Of a DNA stretch of 64,000 nucleotides, positions 17,126 to 25,144 are shown one piece after another. Source of the DNA: JAGVJT01 sp964513205 (lineage in GTDB: Bacteria; Pseudomonadota; Gammaproteobacteria; Legionellales; Legionellaceae); contig CAZELP010000007.1 of the NCBI GenBank assembly GCA_964513205.1, forward strand, positions 18,794 to 82,793. The letters are read 5' to 3'. A program made the translations under genes and the position numbers. Under the pieces are notes generated by a model. The model was not told the DNA's origin and did not search any database. It worked only from the letters and a program-made list of their open reading frames with translations. Each line of letters opens with the position of its first letter. Within the stretch, counting starts at the first letter, position 1.

Positions 17126-18325
17126 ATGACCATAAAAAAAGTAGTTGGAATATCGCCTCTATTTATCATGTCAGAGACCCCTTTAAATATGGGATCGACC
17201 ATCATCAAATTTACGCACGATGATTATAACAAAGAATTGGGCTCGGCATTAATTGACGCACACAACGATGCCGAAGCCATTTCTTCTTTTTTAAATGAAT
17301 TTAGAGACTCCAAAGAGACTCTACGTTCATACTCAAAAGAAATTGAACGATTATTGTTGTGGTGCATTCATGTCGCCAAAATCAATATATCAAGCCTCAG
17401 GCGAGATCACTTTTTAGACTATCAACAATTTTTAAAAAATCCATCTCCGCAAGATATTTGGTGTGGACCAAGTACGGGCAGGCAAACGAAAAATGGGCTG
17501 ATTAATCCTGATTGGCGCCCATTTGTAAAAGGCTTAAGTGCTACTTCTGTAAACAAGTCACTCACAATTTTAGATTCTTTTTTTAACTATCTTGTTCAAT
17601 CAAACTACCTGGTTGGCAATCCTCTGGCGGTTGATAGACGACGAAAAAAACGCAACAAGGCGTCTCCTAATATTATCGATCGATACTTGGAGCTGGTCGA
17701 AATTCAGGCGGTTTTAGAAGCTCTGGCGATTTATCCGATTGAAGATGAAAAGCAAAGTTTTCAAATTATCAGAGCACGATACATTATTCTTTTGTTATTT
17801 TACACGGGTTTGCGCATTGCAGAAGCCGCTAATCATACGATGGGAGATTTTGTTCAACGAGAAAACAACTGGTTTCTCAGGGTGATAGGGAAAGGACAAA
17901 AAATGCGCGAGATTCCTATTCCGGATGAGCTCTTAAAAGCACTGAGAGAGTTTCGTAATCAAATTGGGCTCACGTCTCCTGTGCCTACATTTAAAGAAAC
18001 GACACCTCTTATCCCCATGCAAAATTTACAACAATCAATTAGCACACGAAGAATTGATCAGATTTTACGATGGGCTTTCAATCTAGGGGCCGCTTTATTT
18101 GAACCCAATGAGCCAAGACGAGCCTCAAAATTGCGCTCAGCCTCGGCACATTGGTTACGACATAGCTATGTCACTTATCTGTTACAAGCGGGCGCGCCCA
18201 TTAAAGTGGCACAAGAAAATGCCGGTCACAGCGACGTTTCAACCACCATGCATTACACCCACGTTGCTCAGACTGACCGACATGAAGCAACTCGACAGCT
18301 GTCTTTGCTAAAGTTAAAACCCTAG
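17126..18325 (+). CDS. tyrosine recombinase, XerC/D-like
   Basis: A site-specific recombinase of about 399 residues. The N-terminal SAM-like core-binding domain (about 40-210) contains an insertion (DIWCGPSTGRQTKNG) absent from XerC. The catalytic domain has the complete set: Arg in TGLRIAEA, Lys in GKGQKMREIP, HxxR in HWLRHSYVTYLL, GHSDVSTTMHYTH with His and the nucleophilic Tyr. Activity is therefore expected. It is longer than XerC/XerD (about 300) and may be a stand-alone chromosomal integrase with an unknown target. No excisionase, phage gene or attachment repeat is seen around it. The start is uncertain: ATGs at 17126 and 17168 both lack a clear ribosome site; the open frame upstream overlaps def and is not used. 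Confidence 0.85.
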   Translation: MTIKKVVGISPLFIMSETPLNMGSTIIKFTHDDYNKELGSALIDAHNDAEAISSFLNEFRDSKETLRSYSKEIERLLLWCIHVAKINISSLRRDHFLDYQQFLKNPSPQDIWCGPSTGRQTKNGLINPDWRPFVKGLSATSVNKSLTILDSFFNYLVQSNYLVGNPLAVDRRRKKRNKASPNIIDRYLELVEIQAVLEALAIYPIEDEKQSFQIIRARYIILLLFYTGLRIAEAANHTMGDFVQRENNWFLRVIGKGQKMREIPIPDELLKALREFRNQIGLTSPVPTFKETTPLIPMQNLQQSISTRRIDQILRWAFNLGAALFEPNEPRRASKLRSASAHWLRHSYVTYLLQAGAPIKVAQENAGHSDVSTTMHYTHVAQTDRHEATRQLSLLKLKP

Positions 18326-18363
18326 GGTCTTATATGGACTCAGACTTTCAGATATTCGCTACT

Positions 18364-19098
18364 TTATCGTTCTAGGAATTCTTTGCGTTGCTTTGGATCT
18401 AATTTTTCTATTGCATAACGCAACATGGTTCTGGGCATCAAAGAAGCATTTTTGTTTAAGAAATCAAGCAATGGAGGTAAATCACGCTTCCCTAGCTCTC
18501 GCAACATCCAGCCTACTGCTTTGTGAATTAAATCTTGTTTGTCATTCAGTAGATGTTGAGCAAGATTCAAAGTCCATTCAAAATCATTTTTTTTGATAAA
18601 ATACCAAGTTGCAACAATTGCGATTCGCCTATCCCACAATGAGTTTGAACGAACCAGAGAACACAATACTTCTCTGTCTTGAGAATAAAGATGTGCACCA
18701 AGAATATGATGTGCCGAAGCGTCAACCAAGTTCCAATTGTTCACACAGTGTCTGTAATGATAATAGATTGAATAAATAGCATCTTGAATTTCAGGGCTTT
18801 TTGCCTTTTGATACTGACTAACCAAAATCATCAAAGCCAGCAAACGCTCTTCGTTTAAGGGCGACTGAAGCAACAAAATAATTCCATCAGAATGAAGATC
18901 ACAATGTGTTTTAGCAATTTTTCTTAACACAGGAGTCGAAATCCCTAAAAAGCGATCATGCTCGGCATAATCACCAGGAGCTGTTTTAAAGAAAATAGCC
19001 CCACTTTTTTGAGATAGATGAGATAAATCTTGCAGTTGCTCTTGTATTATACGTACAATTTTTTCTGGTGCTTGAGGGTCATTTGTATTGTTTTTCAT
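18364..19098 (-). CDS. DNA alkylation repair protein, AlkD-like
   Basis: A HEAT-like repeat DNA glycosylase-family protein (about 244 residues) that in characterised members excises positively charged alkylated bases such as 3-methyladenine and 7-methylguanine. Family signatures are NNWNLVDASAHHILGAHL, SLWDRRIAIVATW, HKAVGWMLRELGKRD and MPRTMLRYAIEKL; the Trp and Asp/Arg positions line the DNA cleft. Its start overlaps the 3' end of ogt by 20 bp on the same strand, so the pair is a small alkylation repair operon. No ada regulator is visible nearby. Confidence 0.9.
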   Translation of the reverse strand: MKNNTNDPQAPEKIVRIIQEQLQDLSHLSQKSGAIFFKTAPGDYAEHDRFLGISTPVLRKIAKTHCDLHSDGIILLLQSPLNEERLLALMILVSQYQKAKSPEIQDAIYSIYYHYRHCVNNWNLVDASAHHILGAHLYSQDREVLCSLVRSNSLWDRRIAIVATWYFIKKNDFEWTLNLAQHLLNDKQDLIHKAVGWMLRELGKRDLPPLLDFLNKNASLMPRTMLRYAIEKLDPKQRKEFLER

Positions 19099-19663
19099 GT
19101 GTGATCAGCCATTGTTTAATAGAAAGTCCACCACCATACCCTCCTAAAGTTCCGTCACTTGCGATCACGCGATGACACGGGATTATCAGAGCCAACATAT
19201 TCGCTCCATTCGCATTTGCAACAGCTCGATAAGCTGTCTTTTTTTCAAGAGAAATGGCCTGTTCGCGGTAACTTTTTGTTTCACCATAAGGAATATCAGA
19301 TAAGGCCGACCATACCGATTTTTGGAAAGGTGTGCCTTGTATATGATAAGAAGTTTTAAATTTTTTTATTTTACCCAAAAAATAATCATTTAGTTCGATT
19401 CGAATGGATTCAATTGCGTTAGAATTTCCCATTTGAAAGTCAAAACCTGATTTTGTGAATTTTAAAATTTCTTTTTCTAATCGATCACGTGTAAGAAATT
19501 CAAGAAGGTGCAGATGGGTATCATCGGCAATCACAAGCATTGGCCCTAGTATCGTTTCAAGCCATGTAGTTTTTAAATTTTTTTCATTTGAAGGATCTCG
19601 AAAATCTTTTTTTTCTTTTAAGAGATAATCTATTTTTTCTTTTTTGTGCGACAAGTTTTGCAT
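19079..19663 (-). CDS. ogt: O6-alkylguanine-DNA alkyltransferase
   Basis: A suicide enzyme transferring the O6-alkyl group of guanine to its active-site Cys. The signature IPCHRVIASDGTLGGYGGG holds the acceptor Cys (about residue 161). The helix-turn-helix DNA-binding part with its Arg finger region is IPYGETKSYREQA to YRAVANANGAN. About 194 residues. The N-terminus (about 30 residues, Lys-rich) is longer than in E. coli Ogt. It overlaps and probably is cotranslated with the alkD-like gene. Confidence 0.93.
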   Translation of the reverse strand: MQNLSHKKEKIDYLLKEKKDFRDPSNEKNLKTTWLETILGPMLVIADDTHLHLLEFLTRDRLEKEILKFTKSGFDFQMGNSNAIESIRIELNDYFLGKIKKFKTSYHIQGTPFQKSVWSALSDIPYGETKSYREQAISLEKKTAYRAVANANGANMLALIIPCHRVIASDGTLGGYGGGLSIKQWLITHEKQYK

Positions 19664-19737
19664 AATAAAAATGAATCAATTCGCTAAAAGTTATGATACA
19701 TTAGTTACCCATTATATTCACGGATTGTTTTTGTTTA

Positions 19738-20574
19738 ATGTCTTCTATTTTAAAACGATTAGAAAAACTCGAGTTAGAAACTAAATCTTTCGGATTTTAT
19801 TGGGAAAATTCGACTCAGATACTGCAACAAATTCAAAGTGAATGTCAGGAAATTGAAGCACATTTTTCTCCAGAAACAGCGGATAAACAAAAAAGCACAT
19901 TAGCAGAAGAAATAGGCGACTTATTGCATGCCACGTTTTCTCTTTCTGTCTTTTGTCAATTTGATACCGAACAAATACTCACAGCCGCAGTTGATAAATT
20001 TGAGTCTCGTTTCAAATCAGTTCAGAAAATAGCCAAGGAACAAGGTCTGAACAATTTACATGGTTTGCCCTTTGAATATTTGATGGATTTATGGACTATC
20101 GCAAAAACTCAGGAAGCACCTAAAAAAACATCGTTACCCAATATTAATTTTTTATTAGATTCCAAACTCCGTGAAAGCTGTTTCATTCTAGCAGACTGGC
20201 CATTATGCCAAATACTACTCAAAAACAATGCTGAATATCCTTGGTTTATTTTAGTTCCAAGACGAGAAAATGTTTCCGATCTGACCATGCTCTCACAAGA
20301 CGAGCAAACACAATTAATGCTTGAAATTAATGAGTTAAGTCGAATCATACAACGGTTTTTTCAACCCGACAAATTAAACATGGGCTCATTAGGCAACATT
20401 GTTCCCCAATTTCATTATCATGTGATTGCGCGCTTTAAAAACGATCCTCTTTGGCCTGAAGGAGTATGGCAAAAAGCACTCAAAGAGTCTCCTTACGTCA
20501 ATCCAAAACCTCTGATTGAACAGCTGCAAACCGCACTGAAGCAATCCACAGCTTTCACATGCGTCTATAAATAA
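19738..20574 (+). CDS. MazG-like nucleotide pyrophosphohydrolase fused to a HIT domain
   Basis: A 278-residue two-domain protein. Residues about 18-115 match the C-terminal catalytic repeat of MazG (GFYWEN start, metal ligands in ECQEIEAHF and EEIGD at about 57-61, then a KFESRF helix), an all-alpha NTP pyrophosphatase. Residues about 135-265 form a HIT (histidine triad) domain, with the active site in PQFHYHVIARF (about 222-232) followed by the subgroup motif DPLWPEGVW. HIT proteins hydrolyse or transfer nucleotidyl groups from dinucleotides or AMP-amidates. The fusion suggests coupled clean-up of aberrant nucleotides. No Shine-Dalgarno is evident. It lies divergent from ogt-alkD, consistent with a nucleotide or DNA hygiene neighbourhood. 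Confidence 0.85.
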   Translation: MSSILKRLEKLELETKSFGFYWENSTQILQQIQSECQEIEAHFSPETADKQKSTLAEEIGDLLHATFSLSVFCQFDTEQILTAAVDKFESRFKSVQKIAKEQGLNNLHGLPFEYLMDLWTIAKTQEAPKKTSLPNINFLLDSKLRESCFILADWPLCQILLKNNAEYPWFILVPRRENVSDLTMLSQDEQTQLMLEINELSRIIQRFFQPDKLNMGSLGNIVPQFHYHVIARFKNDPLWPEGVWQKALKESPYVNPKPLIEQLQTALKQSTAFTCVYK

Positions 20575-20578
20575 ATCA

Positions 20579-20607
20579 TTGATTTTAAATTAAATATACG
20601 ATATAAC
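20579..20607 (+). promoter_or_regulatory. sigma-70 promoter for csrA-like gene
   Basis: TTGATT (20579-20584) and TATAAC (20602-20607) are separated by exactly 17 bp. The predicted start is about 20 bp before the csrA-like ATG. The AT-rich spacer fits a strong promoter. Confidence 0.55.
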
Positions 20608-20632
20608 TTATTAAAAAATAATAAGGTTTTAA

Positions 20633-20836
20633 ATGAATATCGTCACTGTCTCTTTTGAAGAACCCATTCTTTTTAACATCCAGGGTCAAATGGTCCAGGT
20701 TGTGGCCTTTAAAACGCCGGAACATGGAAATGTCAAATTTGGAATCAATGCTCCTAGAGCAATTCAAGTGCATCGTGAAGAAATTTATTTGGCGATTAAA
20801 AATCAACAAAATAAAAACCCAACAGATACCCTCTGA
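20633..20836 (+). CDS. csrA: divergent CsrA-family RNA-binding regulator
   Basis: A 67-residue protein matching CsrA/RsmA in its second half: VKFGINAPRAIQVHREEIY, where the conserved core is GINAP and VHREEIY including the RNA-contacting Arg. The first half keeps the length and beta pattern, but the canonical MLILTRR start is replaced by MNIVTVSFEEP, so the N-terminal Arg/Leu RNA-contact strand is lost or changed. The ribosome site AAGG is well placed and a promoter precedes it. Legionellales often carry several CsrA paralogues, and this looks like an accessory one. Its frame is overlapped by the open frame that leads into the PAP2 gene. Confidence 0.82.
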   Translation: MNIVTVSFEEPILFNIQGQMVQVVAFKTPEHGNVKFGINAPRAIQVHREEIYLAIKNQQNKNPTDTL

Positions 20837-21761
20837 TTCGGGCGCAGTCAACCTGCTTTTGGGACTGAGCCTTCTTGCGCTCGTCCTCTCTGCTTTTGCT
20901 CAAATAATCAATCATACGGTTTATCATTTTAGTGGAAACAACTATTTTCCACCATTTTCAAGCTTTGCTTTTGGTGTGCTTTTTCTTTCTTGTATGGGAA
21001 GCCGCATTTTATTTGGCAAAAAAGATATAAAAACAAAAACGATTCAACAGACGTTATTTTTTTTCTTTATCATGGGGACAATCGCTTTTGCGACCAATTC
21101 AGTACAATACACGCCCTTCCCTCTTGTTGATGAAAAAATAATCAAATGTCATGGCATTTTGGCTCAATGGCTACCGACTTTATTCTCTTTAACCAAAACA
21201 TATCCCACATTAGAAAAAATACTCAATTGGTCTTATGTTTCATTGGATTATCAAATGGCCTTTCTACCCTTGCTGATGATAAGCACGAAACAATACCAGG
21301 TATTGTATCAGTACTATAAGTATCTTCTATTGACCTTGATTTTAGGTTTTTTGTGCTACTATTTTTTCCCCACTATTGCACCAGCAAGTGTATTCAAACT
21401 CCCCTGTTTTACACAGTCACAATATGCAACAGGCATTAAATTTATAGAGATTCACACTCACTTAAAACCAAGCACGCTTGAAGGAGGGTTAATCGCGCTT
21501 CCATCATTTCATGTGATTTGGGCGGTATTATGCGTGGGATTAGTTAGAAATATACCTGTTCTTTTTTATCCGTTATTGATCAATAATTTTTTTCTTATTG
21601 CCGCTTGTGTACTGCTTGGCTGGCATTACCCACTCGATGTCGTTGCCAGTTTTTTTCTATTATGGCTAAGTTTTTCTTTATCGAGATGGTTAAGTAAATT
21701 GGCAAGTCGGCAGCCTGCGGTCGCCAATTGTGACTCAGAGATCATCATGGCGCGACGTTGA
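20748..21761 (+). CDS. PAP2-superfamily membrane phosphatase/transferase
   Basis: A multi-pass inner membrane enzyme (about six helices) of the PAP2 group related to inositol-phosphotransferases. The catalytic motifs are ALPSFHVIW and GWHYPLDVV, carrying the two active-site His and the Asp. The substrate (lipid phosphate or undecaprenyl-type) cannot be told. The start is uncertain: the frame is open back to 20655 inside csrA. An ATG at 20748 has GGA five bases upstream, and a TTG at 20859, just after the csrA stop, would start directly at the first membrane helix. The last 45 codons overlap the convergent nuclease gene by 136 bp. Confidence 0.75.
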   Translation: MLLEQFKCIVKKFIWRLKINKIKTQQIPSDSGAVNLLLGLSLLALVLSAFAQIINHTVYHFSGNNYFPPFSSFAFGVLFLSCMGSRILFGKKDIKTKTIQQTLFFFFIMGTIAFATNSVQYTPFPLVDEKIIKCHGILAQWLPTLFSLTKTYPTLEKILNWSYVSLDYQMAFLPLLMISTKQYQVLYQYYKYLLLTLILGFLCYYFFPTIAPASVFKLPCFTQSQYATGIKFIEIHTHLKPSTLEGGLIALPSFHVIWAVLCVGLVRNIPVLFYPLLINNFFLIAACVLLGWHYPLDVVASFFLLWLSFSLSRWLSKLASRQPAVANCDSEIIMARR

Positions 21762-22492
21762 TAATCCGATTGCAATGTCTCTCCCTGCTCAAAATGATAC
21801 ACTTCGCGTCTAGCCAACTCATGAGACATTTTAGCCCAAGCATCGAAATCTCCTGCTGGTTCATCGAACGAACAAGGCCACCGCCCTTCCAACAGATTGG
21901 CATATCGTCTTATCTCTTTTCTATCCATTGACACCAAAAGACCAGCGCCTTGATCCCAGTATCGATGTAATGTCTCTGCAACAGGATTCGATGGTAACTT
22001 TGTCAAATTGCCACCCTTGTCTCCTTCAGGATAAAGCTTAGAAACACGCGTAGCCGCATGCAGTGGCTGATGAATGTCTCCCACAAGATGCACAAGCACG
22101 CGAAGTGCTAAAGCACGCTTTTTAGAAGCAACACGAGGCATTGCCAAAATAGAACGCGCTTGCTGTAAAGCTGTAACCGCATTTATAGAGTCTATTTTGG
22201 GCAATGGCAAATGAGGGTCTTGTGAAAAAGGGATATCGATATAATGTATTTCACCAGGCATGTCAGAGGAGTATCGCACCTTATCCAACCAAACAGCTGA
22301 ATCTACAAAATCATAGCTGTGATATCGGTTATTCAAGACACGATTGTAAGCACGATACTTATTTTTAGCATGAGGGCTCAGATGATCGTATGCAATTTGC
22401 GCGATCACACGATGCCCTGTTGCATTCCATGCCAATACGGAACTGCTAATCAAAAGCCCTAAAGTGATTAATCCTATTTTTCGACTAACCAA
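21626..22492 (-). CDS. secreted S1/P1-type nuclease
   Basis: A zinc-dependent single-strand nuclease/phosphatase exported to the periplasm or beyond. The mature N-terminus Trp, a zinc ligand, follows the signal peptide as WNATGHRVIAQIA; other zinc ligands lie in HLVGDIHQPLHAA and GDKGGN, and the C-terminal helix is QLATAGCRLANLLN. The best start is TTG at 22492, which gives a compact signal peptide (VSRKIGLITLGLLISSSVLA) and overlaps the tolB stop by 8 bp; an ATG at 22528 is an alternative. It follows tolB where pal is expected. The C-terminus extends about 20 residues beyond the family core into a convergent overlap with the PAP2 gene. Confidence 0.88.
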   Translation of the reverse strand: MVSRKIGLITLGLLISSSVLAWNATGHRVIAQIAYDHLSPHAKNKYRAYNRVLNNRYHSYDFVDSAVWLDKVRYSSDMPGEIHYIDIPFSQDPHLPLPKIDSINAVTALQQARSILAMPRVASKKRALALRVLVHLVGDIHQPLHAATRVSKLYPEGDKGGNLTKLPSNPVAETLHRYWDQGAGLLVSMDRKEIRRYANLLEGRWPCSFDEPAGDFDAWAKMSHELARREVYHFEQGETLQSDYQRRAMMISESQLATAGCRLANLLNHLDKEKLSHNRKKLATTSSG

Positions 22493-23741
22493 GATACGGA
22501 GACCAAGATGGTTCTTGAATATCGCCATCTCGTGCTGGCATTTTAAAACGCACATGACCGTCAATTGAAACAAGGCCTAAAATTCCTTTGTCTTGATAGT
22601 GCGTCGCATACATAACCAAACGACCATTGGGTGCAAGTGTTGGAGACTCATCCGCAGGAGAATCGGTCAATGGAATAATCTCATTGCGCCCTATCTGCAA
22701 CAAACCGATATTGAAGGCACGATCTTCACCGCGATGCAACATCACCATATGCTGTTGATTCGGTGACATGCTTGCTTTTGCGTTATAATTTCCATCAAAT
22801 GTTAAACGTACGATACTGCCGGAAGATAAATCAAGCTTGTAAATTTGTGGCGAGCCGCCTCGACCCGATGTAAAAAGAATCGCCTTACCGTCGGGCGTAT
22901 AACGTGGCTCTGTATCAATGGCATCACCAAAAGTCATCTGTTTCATATTGCCTGTCGAAACGTCAATGGTATAAATTTTAGGATGTCCACCTTTTGATAA
23001 TACAACAGCCAATTCTCGTCCACTAGGAGACCATGCCGGAGCGCCATTGATTCCGGGGAAATCAGTGACTAAACGACGCTGACCTGTTTCAACCGAAACA
23101 GTAAAGATTTGTGCTTTCTTTTTTTCAAATGACACATATGCAATTTGTCGTCCATCAGGAGACCAAGCGGGTGACATGATGGGGTCACTTGAAATTAAAA
23201 GACTACGAGGATTACTGCCATCCATGTCAGCAACATCTAGGGAGTATCGTGTTTTGTACGCTCCTCGTTGTACGAGCACGTACGCAATTCGCGTTGAAAA
23301 TACACCTCGTACCCCTGTGAGTTTCTGATAAATTTCATCACTGACATGGTGAGCAAGACGCCTCATAGAAGACGCATCGGCTTGATAATCTTTCGCAAGC
23401 AATGGTCTGCCTCGCATGGCGACATCAACCAGTTCAACATGCACATTGAATCGATTTGAACCAACACGCTCAAGATGCCCATAAACGACCGTATCTGCAC
23501 CAAGTCGTTGCCAAACATCGACGGGAGCGTGTGGCATCTCTCCTCGTACAAATTTAAATTGCCCTGAAAAACTCAAATCACTTTGAATCACGTCAGTAAA
23601 AGAATCTGAATCGCTGTCTTGTCCGAATCGATCGATTCCAATGGGCAACTGAGAATTTATCCCTTGAGTTAGCTCAAGATCAATCGCCAAAACATAGCCA
23701 GAGAAAAGTAGCCCTAAGCTGAGTATCAATGGTCTTATCAC
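22485..23741 (-). CDS. tolB: Tol-Pal system beta-propeller protein TolB
   Basis: Periplasmic component of the Tol-Pal machine that constricts the outer membrane at division. It has a signal peptide (IRPLILSLGLLFSGYVLA), the N-terminal alpha/beta domain (TFG-like region LSFSGQFKFV), then six WD-like PD40 repeats (each with SPDGRQIAY or similar, for example WSPDGRQIAYVS and YTPDGKAILFTS). GTG at 23741 is chosen because GAGAGGG lies 8 bp upstream; a TTG nine codons earlier lacks this. About 418 residues is normal. It follows tolA in the tolQRAB operon. Confidence 0.94.
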   Translation of the reverse strand: MIRPLILSLGLLFSGYVLAIDLELTQGINSQLPIGIDRFGQDSDSDSFTDVIQSDLSFSGQFKFVRGEMPHAPVDVWQRLGADTVVYGHLERVGSNRFNVHVELVDVAMRGRPLLAKDYQADASSMRRLAHHVSDEIYQKLTGVRGVFSTRIAYVLVQRGAYKTRYSLDVADMDGSNPRSLLISSDPIMSPAWSPDGRQIAYVSFEKKKAQIFTVSVETGQRRLVTDFPGINGAPAWSPSGRELAVVLSKGGHPKIYTIDVSTGNMKQMTFGDAIDTEPRYTPDGKAILFTSGRGGSPQIYKLDLSSGSIVRLTFDGNYNAKASMSPNQQHMVMLHRGEDRAFNIGLLQIGRNEIIPLTDSPADESPTLAPNGRLVMYATHYQDKGILGLVSIDGHVRFKMPARDGDIQEPSWSPYLG

Positions 23742-23774
23742 GTTTTTTACCCTCTCTATTGGTCGCAAAAAGCA

Positions 23775-24692
23775 TTAGCCTTGCGCATTTTCAGGTCGAA
23801 CAGTTAAACTGATGTCTCTAAAAACATCAAACACTTCCGGATCGCTTGGTACAGGCAAAGGCGAGGCTTTATAAATTGCCGATTGAGCAGAACGATCTAA
23901 GATAGGATCTCCACTGCTGCGCGTCAGCGTCACTTCAAGAACCGTACCATTTGGAGCCAGTCTAATTCTAAATTGGCTTGATAAACGATTATCCACTTGA
24001 TCTGGCAATATCCATTGCTGGCTAATGGCATTGATAATCAACGCCTTATAACGATCAACTACGCCGGCAATTCTGACTTTTTTTGCAGCGTCCTGAGCGG
24101 CTCTCGCGGCTTCTTCTTGTTTTTTTTGTTCTTGGAGTTGACGTGCTTTCGCCTCCACTTCCTGCTGTGCTTTCACCGCAGCGAGATTTTTTTCCTCAAT
24201 CTCTTTTTGTTTTTTTAGTGCTTGTTGCTTTTCTTCTAAAACTTTAAGCTCTTTTTGCCGCAATGCTTGCTGTTTTGCGAGCTCCTCCATTCGCTTCTTT
24301 TCTTCCTCTAGCTTTTTCTTTTGAGCAAGAGCCAAAGCTTCTGCCTCTTTTTTCAAGCGTTCAATTTTTTGTTGCTCCTGAAGACGTTTTTGTCTTGCGG
24401 CTTCCGCCTGCATGGCAAGGGCTTTTTGTCGATTGGCTTCATCGCGTATTTTTTGATCGCGCTCTTTTTTTAATTGTTGGACAGCAGCCATCACTTCTTG
24501 CTCATCAACAGCAACAGCCTTAATTATACGCTCTGGCGCGTGTTGAGGCTCAAGCACTTTGGGGCCTTCGTTTTTGGCCTCCATTGTCAAAGTTGGACGA
24601 GGACTACTGTGCTCCCAAAATAAAAAAAACGCGAGAACGGCATGCAGAAACAAAGCAAGCCCTAAAAAGAAAGAATAAGAACGATCAATCAT
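23775..24692 (-). CDS. tolA: TolA envelope-spanning protein
   Basis: Inner membrane anchored bridge of the Tol system. One N-terminal helix (FFLGLALFLHAVLAFFLFW) includes the S-H-x-x-L type motif that contacts TolQR. A long Ala/Lys/Glu/Gln-rich helical domain II (about residues 65-215) follows. The C-terminal TonB/TolA-like domain III (about 215-305) has QWILPDQVDNRLSSQFRIRLAPNG and GDPILDRSAQSAIYKASPLPVP. Its ATG overlaps the tolR stop by ATGA. 305 residues is shorter than E. coli TolA (421), the difference being in domain II. Confidence 0.93.
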   Translation of the reverse strand: MIDRSYSFFLGLALFLHAVLAFFLFWEHSSPRPTLTMEAKNEGPKVLEPQHAPERIIKAVAVDEQEVMAAVQQLKKERDQKIRDEANRQKALAMQAEAARQKRLQEQQKIERLKKEAEALALAQKKKLEEEKKRMEELAKQQALRQKELKVLEEKQQALKKQKEIEEKNLAAVKAQQEVEAKARQLQEQKKQEEAARAAQDAAKKVRIAGVVDRYKALIINAISQQWILPDQVDNRLSSQFRIRLAPNGTVLEVTLTRSSGDPILDRSAQSAIYKASPLPVPSDPEVFDVFRDISLTVRPENAQG

Positions 24693-25144
24693 GCTACGTT
24701 ATCCTGCGTATTTGTCGAATCTGTCAATAAACCCACCTGCTCAGCACCCGCTTGTTTTAACAAACTCATGGCGCCAACAACTTTACCATAAGAAACACCT
24801 TGGTCTCCTTTTACAAGCACATTGATTTTTTCTTTGCTTTCCTTTGCAAGAGCCAATTCTGCCGCAACACGAACCATAAGCGCATTCGGCTCAATCGGTT
24901 GACCTGGTGTACTGCTAATATTAAGGTAATAAGCACCATGCTGATCCACCGATACAATAATGGGCTCACGTCCAGTGGTCTCTACAGAATCACTTTTCGC
25001 TTGGGGGAGCTCAACTGTAATGCCTTGAGTTAACATGGGCGCTGTAATCATAAAAATCACCAAAAGCACCAACATAACGTCGATGTAAGGAACTACATTA
25101 ATTTCTGCCATTGGCGCTTTTCGTTCTTTGCGAATTGATTTCAT
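24689..25144 (-). CDS. tolR: TolR (ExbD family) proton channel component
   Basis: A single-pass inner membrane protein of the TolQR proton-driven motor. The transmembrane segment YIDVMLVLLVIFMITAP contains the essential proton-carrying Asp (about residue 22). The periplasmic domain has GVSYGKVVGAMSLLKQAGAEQVGLLTD. 151 residues. It overlaps both tolQ (4 bp) and tolA (4 bp), so translation of the operon is coupled. Confidence 0.95.
   Translation of the reverse strand: MKSIRKERKAPMAEINVVPYIDVMLVLLVIFMITAPMLTQGITVELPQAKSDSVETTGREPIIVSVDQHGAYYLNISSTPGQPIEPNALMVRVAAELALAKESKEKINVLVKGDQGVSYGKVVGAMSLLKQAGAEQVGLLTDSTNTQDNVA

Noticed and set aside
20585..20851. 88-codon minus-strand frame opposite csrA
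   Set aside because: It is the complement of the csrA gene and has no independent support.
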